Shown in pieces: positions 7,999 to 15,914 of a stretch of DNA of 64,000 bases. This DNA is from G963662675 sp963676845 (lineage in GTDB: Bacteria; Bacteroidota; Bacteroidia; Bacteroidales; Prolixibacteraceae). The notes beneath the pieces were generated by a model. That model ran no database searches. It had not been told where the DNA came from and saw only the letters and a program-made list of their open reading frames with translations. The stretch spans positions 62,001-126,000 of the forward strand of contig CAXXKK010000019.1 of assembly GCA_963676845.2 (NCBI GenBank). Direction: 5' to 3'. A program made the position numbers and the translations under genes. Each line of letters opens with the position of its first letter. Within the stretch, counting starts at the first letter, position 1.

Positions 7999-9051
7999 AT
8001 GATTTCAGAAATCAGCATACATGATTTTTATAGTCAGGATGTAAGGCTGCCCCTGATTGATGTGCGTTCGCCCGGGGAGCATGAAAAAGGACATATTCCG
8101 GGTGCTACCAATGTACCTTTGTTTACAAATGATGAACGAGCTCAGGTAGGTACTGTTTACGTTCAGGAATCTCGTGAAAAAGCAATTGAGTTGGGCTATA
8201 AATTTGTCAACCCTAAGCTCGACTGGTTTATTTCTGAAAGTCAGAAAGTTGCCAAAGACTTAAAAATTGTTGTGCATTGCTGGCGTGGTGGAATGCGTAG
8301 CCGTTCTTTTGCAGAACATCTCCATGACAATGGATTTAAAGAAGTTTACGTGATCACTGGCGGATATAAAGCTTTCCGAAATTATGTACTCGATTTTTTT
8401 AAGCAATCATTTCATTTACGCATTCTGGGAGGCTATACCGGAAGTGGGAAAACCCACGTATTGAAACACATTCAACAATTGGGACAACAAGCAGTTGACC
8501 TGGAGGGCATTGCTCACCACAAAGGGTCAGCTTTTGGAGCCATTGGAGAACAGGAGCAACCCACGGTAGAACAATTTGAAAATAATCTGTTTGAAGAATT
8601 CAGAAAACTTGATTTAGAAAAACCGATTTGGTTGGAAGACGAAAGTCACAATATAGGGCGTGCAAAAATCCCAATTACACTATACCGTCAAATGCGAAGT
8701 CAGAATGTGTATTTTATAGACTTACCCAAAGAGGTTAGAGCAAAACATCTGGTAAAAGAATATTCAACTTTTGGAAACTCATGCTTGTCTGATGCTATCA
8801 ATGGTATTTCAAAGCGTCTTGGGGGACAAAATGTAAAACTTGCCCATGAATATCTGGAAACAAATCAATATTTTGAAGTTGCAAAACTAGCTCTACAATA
8901 CTATGACAAGGCTTATGCACGGGGAGTAGGAACCCGAAATCAGGATCATGTATTTAAAATTCCGCTGAAACAAATGAATCATCATGAAAACGCAAAAATA
9001 ATTCTCAATTTAGCCAAACAATATGAACGAAATAAAATTAACCCAATATAG
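7999..9051 (+). CDS. mnmH: tRNA 2-selenouridine synthase
   Basis: This 350-residue protein is SelU/MnmH, which replaces sulfur by selenium at the wobble 2-thiouridine of some tRNAs using selenophosphate. An N-terminal rhodanese domain (about 1-130) has VVHCWRGGMRSRS with the catalytic cysteine. A C-terminal P-loop domain starts with GGYTGSGKTHVL near residue 150. I chose the ATG at 7999 because MISEISIHDFYSQDVRLPLI gives the usual rhodanese start. An in-frame ATG at 7891 would add 36 residues that do not look like the family. It overlaps selD by 29 bases, so the selenophosphate user and maker are coupled. Confidence 0.94.
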   Translation: MISEISIHDFYSQDVRLPLIDVRSPGEHEKGHIPGATNVPLFTNDERAQVGTVYVQESREKAIELGYKFVNPKLDWFISESQKVAKDLKIVVHCWRGGMRSRSFAEHLHDNGFKEVYVITGGYKAFRNYVLDFFKQSFHLRILGGYTGSGKTHVLKHIQQLGQQAVDLEGIAHHKGSAFGAIGEQEQPTVEQFENNLFEEFRKLDLEKPIWLEDESHNIGRAKIPITLYRQMRSQNVYFIDLPKEVRAKHLVKEYSTFGNSCLSDAINGISKRLGGQNVKLAHEYLETNQYFEVAKLALQYYDKAYARGVGTRNQDHVFKIPLKQMNHHENAKIILNLAKQYERNKINPI

Positions 9052-10054
9052 TCATGGCGCCGGATGTGGCTGTAAAATATCACCTAAAGTATTAAGCTCA
9101 ATCCTTGAGACAAACCTGGCTCCTTTTAATCATCCCAACCTAATTGTTGGAAATGACAGTCGGGATGATGCCGCAGTTTACGATCTACAGGATGGGACTG
9201 CCATAATCAGTACAACCGACTTTTTCATGCCCATTGTTGATGACCCTTTCACTTTTGGGAAAATTGCAGCGGCTAATGCTATTAGTGACGTATTTGCCAT
9301 GGGAGGGAAACCACTTTTGGCAATTGCCATTTTAGGGTGGCCTTTGGACAAATTAGCTCCTGAAATTGCTCAACAGGTACTGGAAGGTGGGCGGGAAACA
9401 TGCATGGAAGCAGGGATATCTCTCGCCGGAGGGCACAGCATTGACAGTCCCGAACCTATTTTTGGACTTGCTGTAACCGGACAAGTTGCACTGAAGCATC
9501 TTAAAAGAAATGATACAGGAACAGAAGGATGCCAATTAATTCTTACAAAACCATTGGGCGTTGGAATCTTAACTACAGCACAAAAACAAGGAAAATTAAA
9601 AGCGGAGCACATCCAGATTGCCCCAAACTCCATGATGAAATTAAACAAAGTCGGTGATGAGCTGGCAAAAATTGAAGGAATGCAAGCGATGACTGATGTT
9701 ACCGGATTTGGTCTTCTGGGACATTTAACAGAACTCTGCGAAGGAAGTAATCTATCTGCTGAAATTGAAATTGAAAAAATACCTCGCTTCCCTGAAGTTA
9801 AAGAATATATGGCTCAAAAATGTTTTCCGGGTGGAACTTTCCGTAATTGGGATAGCTATGGGAAAGGCGTAAAACTAAAATCAGACGATGACAAGCTACT
9901 CCTTTGCGACCCTCAAACCAGTGGTGGTTTATTGCTTGCAGTAGAAAAGGGTTCAGTAGAAGAAGTACAGGAAATTCTAAGAAGAAATGAATTGGAATCT
10001 GAAGTCTTTGGCAAATTGACAATACAAAATGAGCATTTGATTACAGTGTTTTAA
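9023..10054 (+). CDS. selD: Selenophosphate synthetase (selenide, water dikinase)
   Basis: This 343-residue protein makes selenophosphate from selenide and ATP. The active-site motif is HGAGCGCK near residue 11, with TGT (Cys) at the catalytic position, so this is the cysteine form and not a selenoprotein. Further family motifs are NDSRDDAAVYDL, STTDFFMPIVDDPFTFG and CDPQTSGGLLLAV. The start overlaps the end of mnmH by 29 bases in another frame. The pairing suggests that selenium here serves at least tRNA modification. No selA, selB or Sec tRNA gene is in the window. Confidence 0.96.
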   Translation: MNEIKLTQYSHGAGCGCKISPKVLSSILETNLAPFNHPNLIVGNDSRDDAAVYDLQDGTAIISTTDFFMPIVDDPFTFGKIAAANAISDVFAMGGKPLLAIAILGWPLDKLAPEIAQQVLEGGRETCMEAGISLAGGHSIDSPEPIFGLAVTGQVALKHLKRNDTGTEGCQLILTKPLGVGILTTAQKQGKLKAEHIQIAPNSMMKLNKVGDELAKIEGMQAMTDVTGFGLLGHLTELCEGSNLSAEIEIEKIPRFPEVKEYMAQKCFPGGTFRNWDSYGKGVKLKSDDDKLLLCDPQTSGGLLLAVEKGSVEEVQEILRRNELESEVFGKLTIQNEHLITVF

Positions 10055-10075
10055 GACAGAACAATCCCCTCTTTC

Positions 10076-10320
10076 TTATAGTATGTTGTGAGGGGCATTC
10101 TTCTTGATTTTAATCAAAACATCTTCTTTCATTATTCTTTCTTCTTCAAGATCATAATCATTCTGTAAACCCACCCAAAATTTTGCTGTTGTCCCCAAAT
10201 AGGAGGCTAATCTCAATGCTGTATCGCAATAATCCTTCTTCTCCCTTAATAATTTGAGAAATACGGGTTTGTGGAATATCTGTATCTTTTGAAAAAATGT
10301 CACATAAATTTATAATTCAC
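10076..10320 (-). pseudogene. Remnant of a HigA-type antitoxin
   Basis: One frame carries the helix-turn-helix part (KDTDIPQTRISQIIKGE). A second frame continues with DTALRLASYLGTTAKFWVGL and QNDYDLEEER, the usual end of HigA/VapI-type antitoxins. The two halves are joined by a frameshift near 10213-10225, at a GAAGAAGG stretch. The N-terminal part, with the usual start and HPGE motif, is missing. No HigB toxin gene is found beside it. The fragment lies next to an IS110 element, which may explain the damage. Reading the intact C-terminal half alone as a gene would give 75 residues without a complete DNA-binding domain. Confidence 0.75.
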
Positions 10321-10447
10321 GTTGACCTACAATTAGATATCTTTCTAAGATTGAAAATTCAGATTTGCTTTATCCTAATTGGATAATTTCAGGCTCAATG
10401 ATTACTTGAAGCTTATGTCCTTCCAGACGGGACCTGATTTTTGTCTC

Positions 10448-11779
10448 TTAAGAAACATCACTCACAGGAGATAGCTTATACCCATATAAAGATGCCTGTT
10501 TTTCAATATATTGAATTCTATTTTTATTGTAAGTTTTAAAATATGATTCAGCTGTTAATGGGTTAAATTCTTTTCTATTTTTCACCATCTCATAAAATAT
10601 TATAGCAAGTTTTCGTGCAGTTGCTTTTGTCGCAATTTGTGGGCCGTTTTTAGCTTTCATGCGTCTGTAGTACTGACCAAGCCAATGGTCGCTCCGCTGT
10701 AATGCAAATGCTGCCATTAGAAAAGACTGTCCAGCTTTGTTCTTCTTTTTACTCCTCTTAGGTTTTAACAGCTTACCCCCAGAAATGCGGTTATTAGGTG
10801 CCAAATTAAGCCATGAGGTAAAATGCTTTTTTGTTTTCCACCGGCTCATATTGATACCAGTCTCTGAGATTATTTCGATGGCTGTTAGCTCACTAATACC
10901 AAAAATTTTTGTTATATCTATCCCAAGAATATTATATAAATATTGAGATCCATTAAAGTTGAGTCGGTTCTTACTGTATACCTTGCGCTTCAATTTGGTT
11001 GCATTGTCGCTTTTTTTGCTTTCATTTTCAATCCTTTGCAAAGTCTTCTCTATTTGAATATCACAATCTAAGATCTTACCCTTGAAAATAAGATATAATT
11101 CGTAGGCTTGTCTTAGTTCAAATAGATGTTCTTCTCTCCAGATACCTTTTAATGATTTTATTAAATCTTCTCTAGACGCTTTTACTTTAGGGTCTACATG
11201 AACGATCAATTTTTCAGGGTCACGTTCTCCTTTGAGTATTGCATTTATTATTGCCTGTCCTGATTTACCACAAATATCAGCAAGGACATTGTGTAATTTG
11301 ATATTCATTTGTTCAAAAGCTTTCTGCATATGCAGTATTTGCTGAGAATAACTTTCAGTCAATGACTTTCGGTGCCTTAAATATGTTCTCAATTGCCTTG
11401 TAATATTGTCTGGCTGAAAACTAGCATTTAGCAGTCCAAAAGAATGCAGTTCCTGTATCCATTGGCAATCAAGTACATCCGACTTTCGTCCACTTACATT
11501 CTTTATGTGGCGGGCATTGACCAGAAAAACTTCAATGTCATATTCCTCAAGAATAAGGAAAAGCTGAATCCAATATATACCTGTAGACTCCATCGCAACG
11601 GTGGTAATTTTACACTTGAGTAACCATTTTGCCAAATCATGAATATCATCAGTAAAACTACCAAATGAACGAACAGGTTGCTCGCACCTGTCAGCCGGGA
11701 CAGCGACATAATGAACCTCACTAGCGACATCAATCCCTGCTGCATCAGGATTTAATAACTTTAATGTTCTCTTTTCCAT
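10448..11779 (-). CDS. IS110-family transposase (DEDD recombinase)
   Basis: This protein of 443 residues has the N-terminal RuvC-like DEDD domain: Asp in AAGIDVASEVHYVAV, Glu in AMESTGIYW, and Asp-Asp in GRKSDVLDCQWIQEL. The C-terminal transposase_20 domain is also present, with GISELTAIEIISETG and the serine/glycine-rich SWLNLAPNNRISGGKLL segment. The gene appears full length with no stop or frameshift, so it may be active. The ATG at 11779 (MEKRTLKLLNPDAAG) gives the usual IS110 start. An ATG at 11815 would add 12 residues. The element has no other gene. Confidence 0.93.
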   Translation of the reverse strand: MEKRTLKLLNPDAAGIDVASEVHYVAVPADRCEQPVRSFGSFTDDIHDLAKWLLKCKITTVAMESTGIYWIQLFLILEEYDIEVFLVNARHIKNVSGRKSDVLDCQWIQELHSFGLLNASFQPDNITRQLRTYLRHRKSLTESYSQQILHMQKAFEQMNIKLHNVLADICGKSGQAIINAILKGERDPEKLIVHVDPKVKASREDLIKSLKGIWREEHLFELRQAYELYLIFKGKILDCDIQIEKTLQRIENESKKSDNATKLKRKVYSKNRLNFNGSQYLYNILGIDITKIFGISELTAIEIISETGINMSRWKTKKHFTSWLNLAPNNRISGGKLLKPKRSKKKNKAGQSFLMAAFALQRSDHWLGQYYRRMKAKNGPQIATKATARKLAIIFYEMVKNRKEFNPLTAESYFKTYNKNRIQYIEKQASLYGYKLSPVSDVS

Positions 11780-11815
11780 TACTTTAATTTTTGTTAAAGC
11801 TCTTTGCCCAGCCAT

Positions 11816-12060
11816 TAGGATAAAATTACTCTCTTAAGCGGGATCACATAGTGTCACCAATGATATAGTCAAAAACAGCTGGAACCAGACTTGACAACGG
11901 GCAATTGCGCACCAGACAAAAATCGGGTCTTTGCTGCAAAGAACTACTGAGGCTTGCTTACGAAAACTGTTTCTTTGGGATATAGCATTTTTTAATGTGA
12001 AAACTTGAAACAAAAACCAGGAAAAAAATTCAAGGCTTATTTTTATCTGCACCCTTCTTC
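11816..12060 (-). ncRNA. Candidate bridge-RNA region of the IS110 element
   Basis: In IS110-group elements a structured guide RNA is made from the non-coding end 5' of the transposase gene and pairs with target and donor DNA. This 245-base stretch is in that position. It contains several short inverted segments, for example GACCAGA/TCTGG-type pairings around 11896-11925. I cannot define its ends or loops by eye. An open frame of 72 codons crosses it but has no coding signs. Confidence 0.3.
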
Positions 12061-12063
12061 TTC

Positions 12064-12132
12064 ACAAAACCTAAGTTCAATGGAGTGATTTCCTCGCAAA
12101 CTCGGAACTTCTCCATTTCTCTAAGGTTTTGT
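12064..12132. repeat. Long imperfect hairpin beside the insertion sequence
   Basis: ACAAAACCT (12064-12072) pairs with AGGTTTTGT (12124-12132), and TGGAG (12081-12085) pairs with CTCCA (12111-12115) inside. It may be an end of the insertion sequence or part of the neighbouring repeat. The span 12133-12300 holds no gene that I can see. Confidence 0.4.
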
Positions 12133-12325
12133 TTTGAATCAAGCTTAGATAAAAAGTAGGCCAACTCCTCATAGAATCAAGCAAATGACTTTTATTCCTC
12201 CGTTCTTCGTTAGAAACTTTTACAAGAAAACATCAATCGAAAAATATATAATAGTCCTACAGCTTGCTCTTTGAGTTCCGCCTAAGAAAAAAAGCGTTAA
12301 GAAAGTCAATGGAGTAAAGCGTATA

Positions 12326-12478
12326 AAATAAAAATCTGTTCGAGGAGGAACGACGAGTTATTTTTATTTAGCGAAACGCAATTGATTTTTAGCTTTTTAT
12401 CTTCAGCGGCAGTTTTTTTTGATTCCTTTTTTCAACTGAAGGAAAAAAGGAATTGGGGTTTGGGGTAAAACCCCAATT
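12326..12478. repeat. Composite intergenic repeat with three hairpins
   Basis: Three inverted repeats follow each other: AAATAAAAAT (12326-12335) with ATTTTTATTT (12360-12369); ATTCCTTTTTTC (12422-12433) with GAAAAAAGGAAT (12442-12453); and AATTGGGGTTT (12451-12461) with AAACCCCAATT (12468-12478). I recall similar blocks in intergenic regions of many Bacteroidota genomes, so this is probably a dispersed element and not a gene. The 12480-12620 stretch that follows shows nothing clear beyond the leader of the sigma factor. Confidence 0.55.
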
Positions 12479-12620
12479 CTAGCAGTATCCTATTTTTACA
12501 AAATCCACCAGAATTATAAACTGGTCTCAAAACACAAAGTGATTTAAAAAACTTAACTTGAAGTGTGATTTTTGATGCCCTCCTGCGAATAATAGGTTGA
12601 AAGCAAATCAAAATAAAGAA

Positions 12621-13124
12621 ATGACGAACTTAAAAGACAAAGCATATTTCTCTGAAATCATGGAAGCAAACAAAAGGATCATCCTCAAGGTTGCTTATGC
12701 TTACTGTCCGTGGCCGGAGGAAAGGGATGATCTAGTACAGGAAATTTTGATTCAGCTCTGGAACTCGCGGGAGAAATACAATAAGCAGTTTAAGCTGTCA
12801 ACCTGGATATACAGAGTCGCACTGAATGTTTCCATTTCCTTTTACAGAAAGCAAATTTTGCGGGATAACAAAACAAGTATAATTAACGAGAATCTTCCAG
12901 ATGAAACAGAATCAGCGAATCCCAAAATTCAAATGCTTCACCAGTTTATAAACCAATTAAAAGAACTGGATAAAGCAATTATGCTACTCTACCTGGAGGA
13001 CAAAAGCCACAGAGAGATTTCGGAAATCATGGGTATTTCAGAATCCAATGTGGGTACAAAAATCAACCGAATTAAAAAGAAATTAAAGCAGCAATTTGAA
13101 AACAATAAAGACACAGAATCATGA
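12621..13124 (+). CDS. ECF-type RNA polymerase sigma factor
   Basis: This protein of 167 residues has sigma region 2 (ANKRIILKVAYAYCPWPEER, DDLVQEILIQLWNSREKY, STWIYRVALNVSISFYRK) and region 4 (LDKAIMLLYLEDKSHREI, SEIMGISESNVGTKINRI). It would direct polymerase to a small regulon. I use the ATG at 12621. A TTG at 12597 would add eight residues. The stop overlaps the next start by four bases (ATGA), and that gene encodes a membrane protein, which is the usual place for a cognate anti-sigma factor. No SusC/FecA-type receptor is beside it, so it is not the classical FecI type. Confidence 0.9.
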   Translation: MTNLKDKAYFSEIMEANKRIILKVAYAYCPWPEERDDLVQEILIQLWNSREKYNKQFKLSTWIYRVALNVSISFYRKQILRDNKTSIINENLPDETESANPKIQMLHQFINQLKELDKAIMLLYLEDKSHREISEIMGISESNVGTKINRIKKKLKQQFENNKDTES

Positions 13125-13774
13125 AAGAAAACGAAATCAAAGAACTTTGGAAAAACGATGAAACATGGGGGAAAATCAACTTTCAGGAATCATTGGAAAT
13201 GAAACAATTTAAAAGCAAAAAAGCACTTCGAGGCCTAATCACACGGAGAATCATTGAATCTGTAATTTTCATCCTACTTTTTACCTGGCTTACAGAATTT
13301 GCTATTAGCAATGCAGGTACAGGAGGCTACTACCTGATTTCAGGAATTGTTTTAAGCATCTTTTGCCTGGTTGGGTTTATCGGAAGCATCCGCCAAATAG
13401 CAGCTATCATCAAACTGGACTACCTCGGATCAGTTACAGAAGTTCAGCAAAAACTGGAAAGACTAAAAGCTTACAATTTACAAGTAATAAGGCTACTTAT
13501 GCTCTCGCTACCCTTCTATTTTGCGTATATCGTCATTGGATTTAAAGCCATTTTCAATGTTGACATCGTTACAAACGGCAGCAATGCCTGGCTAATCTCT
13601 AATTTGGTGATCACCCTGTTGTTTATCCCACTGGCGATTTGGATTTACAAGCAGCTGAATCTAAGTTCAAAGAAGAACTGGGTAAAACAAATCATTTTTG
13701 ACAATGGAGGAAAACAAATAAGAACAGCTGCTGAATTCTTTTCAGAAATAAAAGAATTTAAAAATGAAGGTTGA
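13121..13774 (+). CDS. Membrane protein paired with the ECF sigma factor, putative anti-sigma factor
   Basis: This 217-residue protein has a soluble N terminus of about 45 residues (NEIKELWKNDETWGKINF) followed by four probable membrane segments: around 48-65 (ESVIFILLFTWLTEF), 70-95 (YYLISGIVLSIFCLVGFIG), 125-145 (LLMLSLPFYFAYIVIG) and 157-177 (LISNLVITLLFIPLAIWIY). A soluble tail follows. There is no zinc-binding HxxxCxxC motif. Translational coupling to the sigma gene suggests that the cytosolic N terminus holds the sigma factor. I do not recognise a named family beyond similar sigma-adjacent membrane proteins in Bacteroidota. Confidence 0.7.
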   Translation: MKENEIKELWKNDETWGKINFQESLEMKQFKSKKALRGLITRRIIESVIFILLFTWLTEFAISNAGTGGYYLISGIVLSIFCLVGFIGSIRQIAAIIKLDYLGSVTEVQQKLERLKAYNLQVIRLLMLSLPFYFAYIVIGFKAIFNVDIVTNGSNAWLISNLVITLLFIPLAIWIYKQLNLSSKKNWVKQIIFDNGGKQIRTAAEFFSEIKEFKNEG

Positions 13775-13775
13775 T

Positions 13776-14684
13776 TCAGATTTCCTTTTTGAAGAAGCCC
13801 TGTGTTACCCAAAACCGAAAGCGAATAAGCATACTTGCAACAGCAGGTTTATAAATCAAAAAATAACTGATCGCTAATCCAAAAGTTGCAATCCATTTCA
13901 ACGCTTCTTTTACGGCTGCAACAATCAGAAATTTTCCCCCTTGAACTTCGGCATGCTGTCGCTGACTTACACCAGTCCCGATAGCCTGCCGTTTTATAAA
14001 TTCAGGATAGGTTCTTTCAATGGGAACCAAATGATATACCACCGTTGACGGCACGTACCACATCACTTCACCATGATCTTTTAGTCGATAAAAAAGTTCC
14101 TTCTCTTCATTTCCATACAATTGTCGGCCAACTCTTCCCAGTGAAGTATTAAAACCTTCGTACTTTTCAAAAAGATTTCTTCGAAACGACATGTTCGACC
14201 CCCGGAAATAATCATTCCTAAAAATCATTTCCTCATCACCCTTGTTAAAATAGCCTAACAACGGAGCTAAATACGGATTGTACCAGGCTGGTTTTTTCTC
14301 CATATACTGAAGAAGAATTTTTCCTCCCATTGCATTTACATCCGGGTGTTTATCGAAAAAAGCCAGTGTTGTTTCGAAAAAGTCAGGAGCCAAAACCGCA
14401 TCATCATCTAAAAATGTAACAATCTCCCCTTTCGACTCAGCAATCCCCCTGTTTCTTCCAAAGGAAAGGCCCTGATTTGTTTCTATGCAATAAGTAACTG
14501 CAATCTCCGGATGATCAGCGATGAATTTCGAACAAAGCTCTTCCGTATTATCCGTGCAATTGTTGTTTACAATTACAACTTCATACAAATCATGTTCTAG
14601 TGTTTGCGAAAGCACCGATTGAAAGAGTCCATCCAGAAAATGTGCACGATTATAGGTCGATATGATTGCTGAGATTTTAATCAT
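13776..14684 (-). CDS. Family 2 glycosyltransferase with C-terminal membrane segment
   Basis: This 302-residue protein has the GT-A fold signatures of family 2: ISAIISTYNRAHFLDGL at the N terminus, VVIVNNNCTDNTEEL near residue 40, and the metal-binding DDD in TFLDDDAVLAPDFF near 93. GNEEKELFYRLKDHG near 190 is the acceptor-side ED-like region. A hydrophobic stretch near 265-290 (WIATFGLAISYFLIYKP) would anchor it to the inner membrane. It would add a sugar to a lipid-linked or surface glycan, but the substrate is not visible. It is a single gene, convergent with the sigma-factor pair with one base between the stops. Confidence 0.88.
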   Translation of the reverse strand: MIKISAIISTYNRAHFLDGLFQSVLSQTLEHDLYEVVIVNNNCTDNTEELCSKFIADHPEIAVTYCIETNQGLSFGRNRGIAESKGEIVTFLDDDAVLAPDFFETTLAFFDKHPDVNAMGGKILLQYMEKKPAWYNPYLAPLLGYFNKGDEEMIFRNDYFRGSNMSFRRNLFEKYEGFNTSLGRVGRQLYGNEEKELFYRLKDHGEVMWYVPSTVVYHLVPIERTYPEFIKRQAIGTGVSQRQHAEVQGGKFLIVAAVKEALKWIATFGLAISYFLIYKPAVASMLIRFRFWVTQGFFKKEI

Positions 14685-14756
14685 CCTTTTTCATTCATTG
14701 AAGCCATGAAGATAAATATTCAAATACAAATCCAATTGAAATTCTTTTTGTTTTGG

Positions 14757-15476
14757 TTAATCACCACCGGGAAGATCAACAACAAGCCTTGATTTTCCCT
14801 TTCGTTTCTTAATCATCTCGTTGTTTTCATCAATAATGATAGCAACTAAATTGGCAAACGGACGATATTTTTTAGTATTCACCTCCTCCATCGCCCGCAA
14901 ATAAACTACCAGTTTCCCGTTAATCAGAGTCATTAGCTCTCTTTTTATTTCTGTTTCTCTCACAACAACCTTCCTGCTATCATGTTCAATACGAGCATTC
15001 TCAAACTCATCCTGGGCAAGCTTTACCATTCCAATTAACTCAGCACATCCGGAAAGCAAAGCTATGGATTGATTCAAAACCGGATTATTCAGATCTTCGA
15101 GCATGGACCGGATATAACTTGACTCAGTAGAGTAACTCTCCTGAATAAGCGACATACCGTAATGATCAAATACAGCAAGAACCTTATCCGCAGCTGCCTT
15201 TATCGTCGCATTTGGATGATGAGAATTTCCCAGCAGCAAATAATGTAAGGAACGTAACCGATCATCTCTCTGTTTGTCTTTTTCCTGCAAATCCGACTTC
15301 ACCTTACCCCGCCCAATAGCAGATGTAAGTTTGGCATGACTGGTTTCAATTAAACCCATTATGTCTGACAGATAGCTGTCTTCCTGCAAATCCGACTGTT
15401 TATATCCCAGCATAATGCGACTGCCCACATCATTGATTTCTGCATTGCGACTATTGTAGTATAACTTTTTAATCAT
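14757..15476 (-). CDS. DUF6261 family protein
   Basis: This 239-residue protein is predicted all-helical, starts MIKKLYYNSRNAEINDVGSR and has long amphipathic helices. It matches what I recall of DUF6261, a Bacteroidota-restricted family of unknown function often found in many copies per genome. No catalytic motif, signal peptide or membrane helix is visible. The C terminus is basic (KKRKGKSRLV). It stands alone. The 440-base region upstream carries a cluster of ATTAGCA half-sites, which suggests specific regulation. Confidence 0.75.
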   Translation of the reverse strand: MIKKLYYNSRNAEINDVGSRIMLGYKQSDLQEDSYLSDIMGLIETSHAKLTSAIGRGKVKSDLQEKDKQRDDRLRSLHYLLLGNSHHPNATIKAAADKVLAVFDHYGMSLIQESYSTESSYIRSMLEDLNNPVLNQSIALLSGCAELIGMVKLAQDEFENARIEHDSRKVVVRETEIKRELMTLINGKLVVYLRAMEEVNTKKYRPFANLVAIIIDENNEMIKKRKGKSRLVVDLPGGD

Positions 15477-15663
15477 GATAAACTTTCAAGATGACCATTC
15501 ATTAAACTGACATTACCTGTCCTGTTTAAATCTTATGAATCGAATTAAAATCAATTTAACACCCTTTGCAATTTACAACATTTTAACGTTTGTTAATAAG
15601 TCTATTTGAAATGTTTCTACTTATTATCAAATAATAATAAGCTAAACAATACTCAAAGCATAT

Positions 15664-15794
15664 ATTAGCATTTACTATAATTGACAAAAACATTTCAATA
15701 TTAATAATATTATTTGCTATCATAATTAAACATGCTTCACAAGCTAATTAGCATTTGCTAATACTACAATAAAAACACAAGCCTTCCATTAGCA
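15664..15794. promoter_or_regulatory. Cluster of ATTAGCA half-sites, possible operator
   Basis: ATTAGCA occurs at 15664-15670, 15747-15753 and 15788-15794. Its reverse complement occurs at 15756-15762, and TTTGCTAT, a near match, ends at 15720. The pair at 15747-15762 forms a perfect palindrome (ATTAGCATTTGCTAAT), and GCTAATTAGC (15743-15752) is a second overlapping palindrome. The cluster sits 190-320 bases upstream of the DUF6261 gene in very AT-rich DNA. The rest of 15477-15914 shows no gene. Confidence 0.45.
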
Positions 15795-15914
15795 AATAGA
15801 TATACTATTATTGGGGAAGTACGCTAAATTGAATATTCGTTCTATTCGAATAAAAAAGGACATGGGAGAAGCTATCGTTGCTGGATTCTGACAGTAAAAC
15901 TTACTCTTCCGAAT

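Larger units (their letters stand above)
10430..12060 (-). mobile_element. IS110-family insertion sequence (ends approximate)
   Basis: The element is defined by an intact DEDD transposase gene and a long non-coding stretch in front of it, the usual IS110 layout. IS110 elements have no long terminal inverted repeats, so the ends are not directly visible and the limits given are estimates. CTTAAGAGA occurs on the minus strand on both sides of the gene (about 11837 and 10448). A gacc(t/c)gatttttgtct sequence occurs in inverted orientation near both ends (about 10430 and 11935). Confidence 0.5.

Noticed and set aside
10340..10440. Short minus-strand frame ending EGHKLQVIIEPEIIQLG
   Set aside because: Only about 25 codons without a start. 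It may be a truncated gene end beside the IS, but no family could be named.
11834..12052. 72-codon minus-strand frame upstream of the IS110 transposase
   Set aside because: It lies in the expected bridge-RNA region, has low-complexity hydrophobic sequence and no known IS110 accessory gene exists.
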